Shown here: positions 16,453 to 27,419 of the stretch, piece after piece | Numbering within the stretch: position 1 is the stretch's first letter | How the letters are laid out: each line of letters begins with the position of its first letter | NCBI GenBank assembly: GCA_002171575.2 | Contig: NHEI02000031.1 | Span: 33,092 to 69,545, forward strand | Length of the DNA: 36,454 bases | DNA from: Flavobacteriaceae bacterium TMED81 | GTDB lineage: Bacteria; Bacteroidota; Bacteroidia; Flavobacteriales; Flavobacteriaceae | Direction: 5' to 3' | Translations under genes and position numbers: made by a program | The notes under the pieces: model-generated | Seen by the model: the letters and a program-made list of their open reading frames with translations, nothing else | Told to the model about the DNA's origin: nothing | Database searches by the model: none

Positions 16453-17262
16453 TTAATTGGCTGCAAATGTAGTGATTTCTTTCTCGATATCATTCATTAT
16501 TGAAATACTCTCACCCAAAAATTCGGATTCAGGGTAAGCCCTAACAAAATCATCAAAATAGGATGCAGCGGTATCTAAACGCTCCTCTTTTTTTGAAAAG
16601 ACACTATTGATTGCCAAAATTGAAGCTGCTCGAAACTGGATAAACATTGCTTCTTCACGAAAAGGAGTGCCTGGGAAATCGCCGATAAAGTTATCTATCG
16701 CCTTGATTGCTGCCTTATAATCCCGAATCGTGTAAAATTGTTTGGCATTTTCAAAAGATTTTCGCTCGAGTTTGCGCAACAATTCTTCTACAATACTATT
16801 CACTTCCACCATCCGCTCACTATCAGGGTAACGATTGATATATTCTTGCAACTTGTTCAAAGCTTCTTCTGTATCTTTTTGATCCAAACTATAAATCGGA
16901 GAAATTTCCGCACTAGCATAGGCGATCAAATAATAGGCCACCTCCAATTTATCACTTTGAGGAAAAGCTTTTGTAAATGATTCAAACTCGTAAGCTGCTG
17001 TAATATAAGAGCGTGTATTGAGTAAACAATTGGCATAGAAGTAAATGATTCGTTCCGATTGGGGTTTGCCTCTGTATAGTGGCTTTAGTTGTTCAAAAAG
17101 GCCTTTGGCTCTTCGATAATCCCCTTCATCATAATATGCTTCAGCCAAATCATATTTAAGCTTGGTGTCTTCACTTTTCAATGCTTTTTGATATGGCCCG
17201 CAAGAAGTCATCAAAAGAATTACAAGCCCGATAAGAGATTGGATCGTTATTTTACTTTGCAT
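16453..17262 (-). CDS. bamD: Outer membrane assembly lipoprotein BamD
   Basis: TPR lipoprotein of the BAM complex that helps fold beta-barrel proteins into the outer membrane. It has a lipoprotein signal with lipobox LMTS-Cys21, so the mature protein is lipid-anchored at Cys21. Helical TPR-like repeats follow, with the clear pattern AEAYYDEGDYRRAKGLFEQL, IIYFYANCLLNTRSYITAAYEFESF and YDLDQKDTEEALNKLQEYINRYPDSE-like segments; the YPDSE and YPESE turns are typical of BamD. Length is 269 residues. It heads the ten-gene minus-strand run and has the best promoter in that run directly before its ATG. Confidence 0.93.
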   Translation of the reverse strand: MQSKITIQSLIGLVILLMTSCGPYQKALKSEDTKLKYDLAEAYYDEGDYRRAKGLFEQLKPLYRGKPQSERIIYFYANCLLNTRSYITAAYEFESFTKAFPQSDKLEVAYYLIAYASAEISPIYSLDQKDTEEALNKLQEYINRYPDSERMVEVNSIVEELLRKLERKSFENAKQFYTIRDYKAAIKAIDNFIGDFPGTPFREEAMFIQFRAASILAINSVFSKKEERLDTAASYFDDFVRAYPESEFLGESISIMNDIEKEITTFAAN

Positions 17263-17266
17263 GGTG

Positions 17267-17296
17267 TAAAGTTATACATTTGAACAACATACCCAA
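17267..17296 (-). promoter_or_regulatory. Promoter of the bamD operon, leaderless
   Basis: Minus strand: TTG (17296-17294), exactly 19 bases, TAACTTTA (17274-17267), then CACC and the bamD ATG. The spacing matches the Bacteroidota consensus; the last base of the -7 box is A, not G. With only 4 bases between box and ATG, transcription should begin at or very near the start codon. Confidence 0.6.
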
Positions 17297-17300
17297 CTCA

Positions 17301-18185
17301 TCAATTGTATTGATCAACATAGGTTTTCAACTTTGCACTAACAGCGTTAGAAGCAGGAACTAAAGGAAGTCGCAACTTGTTTTCGATAAGTCCACGTTGA
17401 TGAAGTACAGCTTTTATCCCGCCAGGATTTCCCTCCACGAATAGCAGGTCAATAATGGGTTGAGCAAGTGTTGCGATTTCATTGGCTTTGTCGTCATCTC
17501 CTTCAAGCGCAGCAGCTACGCCATCGCTAAAAAAGCGTGGAAACCCACCACCAATGACAGAAATCACACCTTCGGCACCTGATTGAATCAAGGGAATTGC
17601 AGTTTCATCGTCACCAGACAATACAATAAAACCCTTTGGGCGTCCATCGAGAATGGCTTTTCCTTGATCTAAATCTCCACTGGCATCTTTGATTCCAATT
17701 ACATTTGGACAATCATGTGCGATTCGCAAAGTAGTCTCAGCACTGATGTTTGAAGATGTCCTTCCAGGAACATTATACAAGATAAGCGGTAAAGGCGTCA
17801 CCGCATCAAGTGCTTTGTAGTGTTGATAGATTCCTTCTTGGGTTGGTCGATTGTAATATGGAGAAACCGAAAGGATGGCTGAAAAACCAGTTGTGTCAAC
17901 CTGTTGCAGTGCGCGTTGGAGTGCCATGGTGTCATTGCCACCAAGTCCCATAATTAAGGGCACTCGACCGTCAACGGTTTCCACAAAACAGTCAAAAATC
18001 TGTTTTTTCTCCTCAATAGATATTGTTGGGGACTCTGCTGTTGTCCCCATAGCAACCAAATACCGAATATCACTGTCAATTAAATAATGGATGAGGTTGT
18101 GTAAAGACGTATAATCAACTTTCAAATCAGCAGTAAAAGGGGTTACAACTGCAACACCTGTACCAAAATATGGGGACTTATTCAT
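17301..18185 (-). CDS. dapA: 4-hydroxy-tetrahydrodipicolinate synthase
   Basis: Condenses pyruvate and aspartate semialdehyde, the first committed step to diaminopimelate and lysine. The 294 residues form a TIM barrel with the expected active site: Thr48/Thr49 in GTTAESPT, Tyr137 in LYNVPGRT and Schiff-base Lys166 in IGIKDASGD. The ATG overlaps the stop of the upstream DUF6913-like gene (ATGAATAA). dapF, a later step of the same pathway, is in this window at 27420-28226, not linked to it. Confidence 0.96.
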   Translation of the reverse strand: MNKSPYFGTGVAVVTPFTADLKVDYTSLHNLIHYLIDSDIRYLVAMGTTAESPTISIEEKKQIFDCFVETVDGRVPLIMGLGGNDTMALQRALQQVDTTGFSAILSVSPYYNRPTQEGIYQHYKALDAVTPLPLILYNVPGRTSSNISAETTLRIAHDCPNVIGIKDASGDLDQGKAILDGRPKGFIVLSGDDETAIPLIQSGAEGVISVIGGGFPRFFSDGVAAALEGDDDKANEIATLAQPIIDLLFVEGNPGGIKAVLHQRGLIENKLRLPLVPASNAVSAKLKTYVDQYN

Positions 18186-18681
18186 CGGTATTGATTTTAG
18201 AGAAAAAGCTGTTAAATGTATTGAAAAATTGTTCTGCTGTTTTGTTTTCTTCCCCGAGCATAAGATCGTTTAGTCGGTGATCGGTTGTGAAATAACCAAC
18301 CCGAAATCCTGCTTTGATTTGCGAGGAAATTGACTGAAGAATAAGATTGTCCTTCCAGAAAAAATTAAACAGTAAATCGTACTTTTTCGACAAAACTTTC
18401 TTTTTCATGGGATGAAGAAGCGTTCCGTCCCAATGTAGATGCCGGTTGTTAAATTGCGGACGATACAAACTCAAGTCTTTGGATTGTTTTGGTGCATAGT
18501 AAATCGTTGTAATTCTATTCTTTTGAATTTGAAAAAGCTCCTCTATGTAGCTGTCTAATTCTATATCTGCCATAATACTGAGATCGACAAGGCACGCAAC
18601 TGAATGAATGGACTCTGGTTTAACCATCGTTCGGTGAGACAGCTCGGTTAAGGCCTTTTCAACAACTCGTTTTCTAAACAT
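18178..18681 (-). CDS. DUF6913-like protein of unknown function
   Basis: A 167-residue protein with no signal peptide or membrane segment. I do not know its function. Its composition and the neighbourhood (ligA upstream, dapA downstream) match the flavobacterial DUF6913 family, recalled, not searched. Visible are a basic N-terminus (MFRKRVVEKALTEL), a strand-like VACLVDLSIM, an ITTIYYAPKQSKD segment, and DLLFNFFWKDNLILQSISSQIKAGFRVGYF, which suggests an alpha/beta domain. The frame extends to a TTG at 18705, but ATG 18681 is preferred. The stop overlaps the dapA start by 8 bases, so its expression is probably coupled to dapA. Confidence 0.75.
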   Translation of the reverse strand: MFRKRVVEKALTELSHRTMVKPESIHSVACLVDLSIMADIELDSYIEELFQIQKNRITTIYYAPKQSKDLSLYRPQFNNRHLHWDGTLLHPMKKKVLSKKYDLLFNFFWKDNLILQSISSQIKAGFRVGYFTTDHRLNDLMLGEENKTAEQFFNTFNSFFSKINTDE

Positions 18682-18774
18682 ATTTTGGGGGGCTAAATTA
18701 ATCAATCCCGAACTCTAAATGTGCAATTTATCATTCTTTTTTTAAAATATACACAAAATGTTTTATTTATAACA

Positions 18775-21606
<2,832 letters not shown>

Positions 21607-21617
<11 letters not shown>

Positions 21618-22110
21618 CTCGAAGGGATTTAACCATCCAAACCGGGCATGAGCAATGACCTGTATTCCCTAAAGGGTGGTCGATGTAGGTGTATCCCCAT
21701 TTTTTGTACAGCTTTTGCGCATCAATCATGTTTGGCATGGTTTCTAAATAGCAATCTGTATAACCATAAGACTTGGCTTTTGTCAGACATTTTTGAATCA
21801 TTTGATTTCCTAGCCCCTTCCCTCTTGCGTCGGGTAGAAAATACATTTTCTGTAGCTCACAATACCCACTCGGGCCTTCATGCAATGGTGCAATCCCAGC
21901 ACCTCCCAAAATATGATCTCCATGACAAACCACCCAATAGTCTGCATTGTCTTTTAAATAAGCATCATAGATTGTATCGAGTTCAGGGTCAGCAAAAGCA
22001 GTGCCTTGCTTAGGAACATTCATTTCAATAAGCACCTCTCTGAGCACCCGAGCCAGGACGTGATTATCGGATTGACGAACCAAACGAATTTTCCATTGGT
22101 CTGTTGCCAT
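21607..22110 (-). CDS. GNAT family N-acetyltransferase
   Basis: A 167-residue acetyltransferase of the GCN5 fold. The acetyl-CoA loop is the R-G-x-G-x-G motif at residues 96-101 (DARGKGLGNQM), preceded by the ELQKMYFLP strand and followed by YLETMPNMIDAQKLYKKWGY, a typical GNAT C-terminus. The substrate is unknown; small free-standing GNATs next to prmC could act on proteins or small amines, but nothing here tells. It is first in the GNAT-prmC-ligA unit and divergent from ribD. Confidence 0.85.
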
Positions 22111-22120
22111 TTGTTTAGCT

Positions 22121-22128
22121 TATTTTTG
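22121..22128 (+). promoter_or_regulatory. -7 element of ribD
   Basis: TATTTTTG matches TAnnTTTG exactly and lies 15 bases before ATG 22144, so the ribD leader would be short. It also rules out the longer open frame beginning at 22006. The nearest TTG (22096-22098) has a 22-base spacer, longer than ideal. Confidence 0.45.
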
Positions 22129-22143
22129 TTGTTTAAATGTACA

Positions 22144-23208
22144 ATGAAATTAGGTATGAGTGTATCCAAATTTATGAACAAATGTATCGCCCTTGCCAAG
22201 CAAGGGCTCGGCAATACATACCCAAACCCCTTGGTAGGTTCTGTGGTCGTGTACAACGGACAAGTCATTGGTTCTGGTTGGCATCAAAAGTCTGGTGAAG
22301 CACATGCCGAGGTTCTTGCCATCCGGTCTGTTTCCGATCGATCCTTGTTGGCTGATTCCACTTTATATGTGAACCTAGAACCCTGTAGCCATCATGGAAA
22401 AACACCACCCTGTACAGATTTGATTGTTCAAAGTGGGATTCGCCATGTCGTTATTGGCATGCAAGACCCTTTTGAAAAGGTAAATGGAAGGGGCATCCAA
22501 AAACTACGTCATGCTGGTGTGCGTGTTGATGTCGGAATTGAAGTTGCTGCATGCAGAGAATTAAACAAACGATTTGTCACAACTATTGAAAAACAACGCC
22601 CTTACATAATAATAAAGTGGGCAGAAACAGCAGACGGATTTCTTGCACCCAAAACCAAAAGGACAAACGAACCAGTGTGGATAAGCAATCTTTTATCCCG
22701 AACTTTAGCACATCAATGGCGAGCTGAAGAACAATCGATTTTAATCGGCAAGCAAACTGCATTGGATGATAACCCCGCATTGACCACCAGGTTGCACAAA
22801 GGTCCTTCCCCAATTCGACTGTTAATTGACCCAAAAGAAGAAGTGGACCGCAAAGCGAAAGTGTTCAATCCAGACCAAAAGGTCATTGTGTTTACTGCAA
22901 ATAAAAGTCGAACGGAAGACCATATTCAGTATGTAGCTATTGATTTTTCCGCAAATGGATTACAGCAAATCCTCAAGGCTTTATTTCAAAAAGGGATTCA
23001 ATCCATGATTGTTGAGGGCGGCTCAATTACACTTCAACATTTTATCGATTCTAGATTGTGGGATGAGGCCAGAGTGATCACAGGACAAGAGAAATTTGGA
23101 AAGGGAATTACTGCACCAAACACGACATCATTTTCAGCGAAACCAAACGCAACAACAGCCTTAGAAGGAGATGTATTAAAACAATGGGTTAATCACCAAG
23201 CGCTTTGA
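22144..23208 (+). CDS. ribD: Bifunctional riboflavin biosynthesis protein RibD
   Basis: Deaminates and then reduces the pyrimidine intermediate in riboflavin synthesis. The N-terminal deaminase domain (about 1-150) has the zinc site His54 and Glu56 (HAEVLA) plus Cys81 and Cys90 in PCSHHGKTPPC. The C-terminal reductase domain (about 155-354) has IIKWAETADGF, SILIGKQTALDDNPALTTR and the IVEGGSITLQHFI segment for NADPH. The frame is open from 22006, but that part overlaps the divergent GNAT gene; ATG 22144 (or 22156) is the natural start, after the -7 box. No other rib gene is nearby. The 3' end overlaps the convergent thioesterase by 20 bases. Confidence 0.94.
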   Translation: MKLGMSVSKFMNKCIALAKQGLGNTYPNPLVGSVVVYNGQVIGSGWHQKSGEAHAEVLAIRSVSDRSLLADSTLYVNLEPCSHHGKTPPCTDLIVQSGIRHVVIGMQDPFEKVNGRGIQKLRHAGVRVDVGIEVAACRELNKRFVTTIEKQRPYIIIKWAETADGFLAPKTKRTNEPVWISNLLSRTLAHQWRAEEQSILIGKQTALDDNPALTTRLHKGPSPIRLLIDPKEEVDRKAKVFNPDQKVIVFTANKSRTEDHIQYVAIDFSANGLQQILKALFQKGIQSMIVEGGSITLQHFIDSRLWDEARVITGQEKFGKGITAPNTTSFSAKPNATTALEGDVLKQWVNHQAL

Positions 23209-23593
23209 GAAACACCTCGGGGCATCGCATGATTTTTCGAGTATCTGCATTCACAAAAGCCAGGCGGGTTTTCGCTGTCGTGCAAAGCACTTTGTCTAGA
23301 TTAAAAATTTGATAAGAAAAATCAATAATTGAGGTTGGATCACTATCCAAACAAATCTCGATTTGAATCTGATCTTCGAAGTAAAGCGGGTGTTTGAATT
23401 CTGTTGAAAGTGACAATACTGGTAACAAAATGCCCTGTGTTTCCAATTTAGCGTAGCTCAACCCCAAAGCGCGCAACCACTCAATCCGAGCCAGCTCAAA
23501 GTAGGTTGCGTAAGTGCCGTGATGGATCACACCCATTTGATCGGTTTCGGCATAACGAGTTGTCAATTGACAAACAAATTTTTTCTTACACAC
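23189..23593 (-). CDS. Acyl-CoA thioesterase, YbgC/4HBT hotdog family
   Basis: A small hotdog-fold thioesterase of 134 residues. The signature TRYAETDQMGVIHHGTYATYFELARIEWLR contains the catalytic Asp18 and the helix that ends at the active site, as in YbgC and 4-hydroxybenzoyl-CoA thioesterases. Acyl-CoA hydrolysis is the family activity; the true substrate is unknown. The only start with a full motif is GTG 23593 (CKKKFVCQL); there is no in-frame ATG after the upstream TGA. The first codons belong to a 12-base direct repeat (23579-23611). Its position next to dnaA is a known flavobacterial arrangement. Confidence 0.87.
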   Translation of the reverse strand: MCKKKFVCQLTTRYAETDQMGVIHHGTYATYFELARIEWLRALGLSYAKLETQGILLPVLSLSTEFKHPLYFEDQIQIEICLDSDPTSIIDFSYQIFNLDKVLCTTAKTRLAFVNADTRKIMRCPEVFLKALGD

Positions 23594-23611
23594 AATAAGT
23601 TTTTTCTTACA
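23579..23611. repeat. Direct repeat, 12 bases, period 21, at the thioesterase start
   Basis: TTTTTTCTTACA occurs at 23579-23590 and again at 23600-23611. On the minus strand both copies read TGTAAGAAAAAA in the same frame, one just upstream of the GTG start and one in codons 2-5. The 21-base units match at 16 of 21 positions by hand count. Confidence 0.7.
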
Positions 23612-23639
23612 AAATGGGATTTTAATGTACGTTCATAAT

Positions 23640-23658
23640 ATGCATAAAAGTTTCTAAA
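23640..23658 (+). repeat. Upstream dnaA direct repeat, copy 1
   Basis: ATGCATA-AAA-GTTTC-TAAA. It matches copy 2 at 23698-23716 at 14 of 19 positions, sharing ATGCATA and GTTTC at identical spacing. It lies about 130 bases before the dnaA ATG and may be a binding site for a regulator; no consensus DnaA box is evident. Confidence 0.5.
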
Positions 23659-23697
23659 AATTCAATACTAAAAAAGTTTTTTTTTCAATTTTTTTAC

Positions 23698-23716
23698 ATG
23701 CATATTTGTTTCAAAG
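23698..23716 (+). repeat. Upstream dnaA direct repeat, copy 2
   Basis: ATGCATA-TTT-GTTTC-AAAG, 58 bases downstream of copy 1. Close by, 23721-23730 (AGTTTAAACT) is a perfect 10-base palindrome. The three elements could form the dnaA control region, but AT-rich DNA gives such matches by chance fairly often. Confidence 0.5.
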
Positions 23717-23785
23717 TTTTAGTTTAAACTTTTAATCAATTGCTCCATTTACAATAACCTAAAACAACTGTTAAGACGACAAAGA

Positions 23786-25213
23786 ATGCAGCAAACCTCT
23801 GAATCTGTTTGGAAAAAATGCTTGAGCTTCGTTGAGGATAATATTGACACTCAAGCTTTCAAAACATGGTTTAACCCTATCGTTCCTGTCAAACTGAAAG
23901 ACAACGCCCTCAACATCGAGGTTCCCAGTAAGTTCTTTTACGAGTGGATTGAAGAGCATTACATCAAAATCCTTAAAACCGCTCTTCACAAAGAGCTGGG
24001 TGATGATGCCCGCTTGGTATACATAATACGGATGGAGAATACGTATGGGAGTAAGTTGCCTTTTACGCAAAAAATTCCGAGTAGCAGTCGTACAGGGATT
24101 CACCCGCAAAACATTGAGGCGCCAAGTCAAGGGCAAACATCGGAACTCAAAAACCCGTTTATCATTCCAGGAATCCGAAACCTTAAAATTGAATCCCAAT
24201 TAAACGCAAACTATAACTTTGACAACTTTTTGGAAGGTGACTCCAACCGGCTTGCTCGCTCTGCAGGTATTGCTGTAGCGAATCGTCCTGGTGGGACTTC
24301 ATTTAATCCACTTCTCATTTTTGGAGGAGTTGGACTTGGTAAAACTCACCTCGCACATGCGATCGGAGTTCAAGTCAAAGAAAATTATCCTGAAAAAACT
24401 GTACTCTATATTTCAGCTGAAAAATTTACGCAGCAATACATTGATGCCATAAAGAAAAACAATAGAAATGACTTCATTCACTTCTACCAACTAATCGATG
24501 TATTAATCATTGATGACGTACAGTTTTTATCAGGAAAGTCTGGAACGCAAGATGTCTTCTTTCACATTTTCAATCATTTGCACCAAAACGGAAAACAAGT
24601 CATACTCACTTCCGATAAAGCACCTGTTGACATGCAAGACATTGAGCAGCGATTACTCTCTCGTTTCAAGTGGGGACTTTCGGCAGAGCTTCAGAAGCCC
24701 AACTATGAGACGCGTGTTTCGATTTTGAAAAACAAACTATATAGAGATGGTGTTGAACTTTCAGACGAAATTATATCTTATGTTGCCAAGTCAGTCAAAA
24801 CAAATATTCGTGAGCTTGAAGGAGCCATTATTTCGTTAATCGCTCAATCGTCTTTCAACAAACTTGAAGTGACTCCTGAGCTTGCCAAACGAGTAGTTGA
24901 GAAATTTGTGAGAAACACCAAACGTGAAATTTCTATAGACTATATTCAGAAGGTGGTTTCAGATTATTTCCAAATGGATGTGACTACACTACAGTCCAAA
25001 ACCCGGAAACGCCATATCGTTCAAGCGCGTCAATTGGCGATGTTTTTTGCAAAAAAGCTCACCAAAGCATCCCTTGCAAATATCGGACAGCAAATTGGAC
25101 ATCGGGATCACGCCACTGTTCTCCACGCGTGTAAAACGGTAGATAACCTCGCCTTTACCGATAAGCAATTCCGTAAGTACGTAGAAGACCTGACGAAGAA
25201 ATTCTCAAGCTAA
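23786..25213 (+). CDS. dnaA: Chromosomal replication initiator DnaA
   Basis: ATP-dependent initiator that binds DnaA boxes and opens oriC. The 475 residues have the four domains: domain I (1-80, SESVWKKCLSFVEDNIDTQAFKTWF), a short linker (about 85-135), the AAA+ domain with Walker A GGVGLGKT at 180-187 and Walker B VLIIDDVQF near 239-247, and domain IV with the DNA-binding signature DHATVLHACKTV. An AT-rich gap of 192 bases precedes it and carries repeats, but no clear DnaA boxes; oriC need not be adjacent in Bacteroidota. The phosphatase gene follows after 5 bases. Confidence 0.97.
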   Translation: MQQTSESVWKKCLSFVEDNIDTQAFKTWFNPIVPVKLKDNALNIEVPSKFFYEWIEEHYIKILKTALHKELGDDARLVYIIRMENTYGSKLPFTQKIPSSSRTGIHPQNIEAPSQGQTSELKNPFIIPGIRNLKIESQLNANYNFDNFLEGDSNRLARSAGIAVANRPGGTSFNPLLIFGGVGLGKTHLAHAIGVQVKENYPEKTVLYISAEKFTQQYIDAIKKNNRNDFIHFYQLIDVLIIDDVQFLSGKSGTQDVFFHIFNHLHQNGKQVILTSDKAPVDMQDIEQRLLSRFKWGLSAELQKPNYETRVSILKNKLYRDGVELSDEIISYVAKSVKTNIRELEGAIISLIAQSSFNKLEVTPELAKRVVEKFVRNTKREISIDYIQKVVSDYFQMDVTTLQSKTRKRHIVQARQLAMFFAKKLTKASLANIGQQIGHRDHATVLHACKTVDNLAFTDKQFRKYVEDLTKKFSS

Positions 25214-25218
25214 ATTTC

Positions 25219-25677
25219 ATGTCCAAGCGAATCCTTATGGTCTGCTTGGGTAACATATGTCGTTCCCCACTGGCTCATGGAATTATGACTGAAACATTAC
25301 CAAACTCTTTTGTCGATTCGGCTGGCACAGGCTCATACCATGTTGGTAGCCCACCCGACCCCAGATCCATTCAAGTTGCACAAGACAATGGGATTGACAT
25401 AAGCCATCAAAGTGCGCGTCAGTTTCAGCCCAATGACTTTACCAAATTTGATCATATCTTTGTGATGGATCGGCAGAACTACAGAGACGTGATTGCAAAA
25501 GCAAAGCACCAAGATGACATTGACAAAGTTGAACTACTCTGTGTAGCTGCTGGCTTGGGAATGCGTCCTGTACCCGATCCATACTACGGAGGTAATGAGG
25601 GGTTCCAGAACGTTTTTGATCTTGTAAAAACGGCATGTCATCGCATTGCAGAACAATGGAAAGAAGACCATGAATAA
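25219..25677 (+). CDS. Low-molecular-weight protein-tyrosine phosphatase
   Basis: A 152-residue LMW-PTP. The catalytic loop is Cys9-(x)5-Arg15 in VCLGNICRSP, and the general acid is Asp120 in VPDPYYGG. Residues TKFDHIFVMDRQNYRDV are also typical. In other bacteria such enzymes dephosphorylate tyrosine kinases of capsule export or arginine-phosphorylated proteins; here there is no kinase gene nearby, so the target is unknown. It lies 5 bases after dnaA and overlaps the RsmI-like gene by 8 bases (ATGAATAA). Confidence 0.92.
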   Translation: MSKRILMVCLGNICRSPLAHGIMTETLPNSFVDSAGTGSYHVGSPPDPRSIQVAQDNGIDISHQSARQFQPNDFTKFDHIFVMDRQNYRDVIAKAKHQDDIDKVELLCVAAGLGMRPVPDPYYGGNEGFQNVFDLVKTACHRIAEQWKEDHE

Positions 25678-26392
25678 AGTCATTGGTAAATTGTTTCTAA
25701 TTCCGAATACACTTGGTGATATTTCGCCGCAAGATGTAATGTCACATTCCATTCGTGATGCCATACATACGACCCAACATTTTGTTTTTGAAAAAGAAAA
25801 AATTGGTCGTGCGTATATCAAGCGATGGTGTCCTGAAAAATCTCAGAACAAAATCGATGTACAAATCTTAAACAAACACACATCTCAACAAGAATTGTTG
25901 CAGATGCTTAGTCCGTGTTTGTCTGGTCATAACATGGCTCTTATTACGGATGCTGGTTGTCCAGGAATAGCTGATCCCGGGGCTGACTTGGTGCTTCTTG
26001 CACATCAATCCAAAGTCCATGTTCAACCGTTAGTAGGGCCCTCCTCAATTCTTCTGGCGCTGATGGGTTCTGGGCTTAATGGCCAACAATTTGCATTCAA
26101 TGGATATCTTCCGATTGACAAACAGACATGTAAACAAGCCATCAAAAATTTTGAACGAATCTCATCGAAAAACAACCAAACCCAGATTTTTATAGAAACG
26201 CCGTATCGAAACAGCCGTTGTTTTGAATTGTTGATCAACCATTTATCCCAAAACACCCTACTCAGTGTCGCCTGTGATTTAAGCCTACCAACAGAGTTCA
26301 TACAGACAAAAACCGTTAAAGATTGGAAAACAAACCAACTCGACCTTCAAAAACGACCAAGTATTTTTTTGTTTTTACAACCTAGCGCATAA
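25670..26392 (+). CDS. RsmI-like SAM-dependent methyltransferase
   Basis: A 240-residue tetrapyrrole-methylase-fold protein of the RsmI family (TIGR00096 type). The start GKLFLIPNTLGD and the segment LITDAGCPGIADPGADLVLLAH correspond to the SAM-binding loops of RsmI (2'-O-ribose methylation of 16S rRNA C1402); VQPLVGPSSILLALMGSGLNGQQFAFNGYLP follows as in the family. Bacteroidota often carry this divergent RsmI-like form beside dnaA, so whether it modifies C1402 is uncertain. ATG 25670 is chosen over ATG 25646, which lies inside the phosphatase. Its 3' end overlaps mltG by 11 bases. Confidence 0.85.
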   Translation: MNKVIGKLFLIPNTLGDISPQDVMSHSIRDAIHTTQHFVFEKEKIGRAYIKRWCPEKSQNKIDVQILNKHTSQQELLQMLSPCLSGHNMALITDAGCPGIADPGADLVLLAHQSKVHVQPLVGPSSILLALMGSGLNGQQFAFNGYLPIDKQTCKQAIKNFERISSKNNQTQIFIETPYRNSRCFELLINHLSQNTLLSVACDLSLPTEFIQTKTVKDWKTNQLDLQKRPSIFLFLQPSA

Positions 26393-27416
26393 TCCGATTA
26401 TCATTTAACCAGCGTACATACACTTTTCGGTTAGCGAGGTGCTCGTTGTAGGTACTCGCAAATAAATGGTAGCCTGGATTTTTGGGATCAACAACAAAAA
26501 AGAGGTAGTCGTGGGATTCGGGACTTAACACAGCATCAACCGAACTAATATCTGGCATGGTGATTGGCCCAGGAGGTAATCCGCGATATTTATAGGAGTT
26601 ATAAGCCGATTTGATTTCCAAATCTTTATACAAGACTCTTCGAACTACCAAGTCAAAATCATTGGCTTGACGTTTCATCGCATAGACTACTGTTGGGTCA
26701 GCTTGCAGCTTCATTCCTCTGCGTAAACGGTTGAGATAAACCCCTGCTACACGAGGACGTTCATCCACTTTTCGTGATTCTTCATTCACAATAGCCGCTA
26801 GCGTAATCACTTCAGCTCGACTCATGTTAAGTCGTTTCCGTTTTGACTCTCTGCTCTCATTCCAAAACAAATCATTTTCCCTTTTCATGCGCTGACAAAA
26901 TTCAGCAGCAGAAATATTCCAATACATTTCATAAGAATTTGGCAAGAACAAACTCAACAATTCTTCTCGGTTTAAGTTTACCGAATCCATAAAATACGGA
27001 CTCTCTATTTCCTTGATTAAAGACAAACTGTCCAATTGCAATTGTTCTGCAACACGACCGGCAAGATGCGCAATGGTTTGCTGGTTGTTAAACACAACTT
27101 GTATAGGTGTGTTTACAGAACGTAAGGCATTGATGATTTGCTGATTGCCCATACTGGGTTTCAGTACAAAGTGTCCAATACGAGGGGTGTCAAACCGCTT
27201 GGCTTTTGCAGCCAATGAAAACGTAATTGTACTTCTTAAATGAGGCTCCAATATCTCTTTTAATGTTGCAAATGATGTGCCAGTAGGGACAAAAATCGAT
27301 TGACTCGTATCAGCAACTTTTGTATTGGGAAAATAAAAAACGGTCAATAGTGAGATAAAGATGATTCCAGTACCAATCAGCGCAAATCGGATAGAACGTT
27401 TTATGGATTGTAGCAT
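26382..27416 (-). CDS. mltG: Endolytic transglycosylase MltG
   Basis: Inner-membrane peptidoglycan lytic transglycosylase thought to end nascent glycan strands. The 344 residues have one N-terminal membrane segment (about 10-30), a LysM-like region (IFVPTGTSFATLKEIL) and the YceG catalytic domain with IVNEES, whose Glu213 aligns with the catalytic glutamate, followed by RPRVAGVYLNRLRRGMKLQADPTVVYA and YNSYKYRGLPPGPI. All the family hallmarks are present. It is 3 bases downstream of dapF, so the two are cotranscribed, linking precursor synthesis and glycan processing. Confidence 0.94.
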   Translation of the reverse strand: MLQSIKRSIRFALIGTGIIFISLLTVFYFPNTKVADTSQSIFVPTGTSFATLKEILEPHLRSTITFSLAAKAKRFDTPRIGHFVLKPSMGNQQIINALRSVNTPIQVVFNNQQTIAHLAGRVAEQLQLDSLSLIKEIESPYFMDSVNLNREELLSLFLPNSYEMYWNISAAEFCQRMKRENDLFWNESRESKRKRLNMSRAEVITLAAIVNEESRKVDERPRVAGVYLNRLRRGMKLQADPTVVYAMKRQANDFDLVVRRVLYKDLEIKSAYNSYKYRGLPPGPITMPDISSVDAVLSPESHDYLFFVVDPKNPGYHLFASTYNEHLANRKVYVRWLNDNRIMR

Positions 27417-27419
27417 TGA

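Noticed and set aside
23594-23785. Chromosomal origin (oriC) upstream of dnaA
   Set aside because: AT-rich, but I find no TTATNCACA-type DnaA boxes; oriC is often away from dnaA in Bacteroidota.
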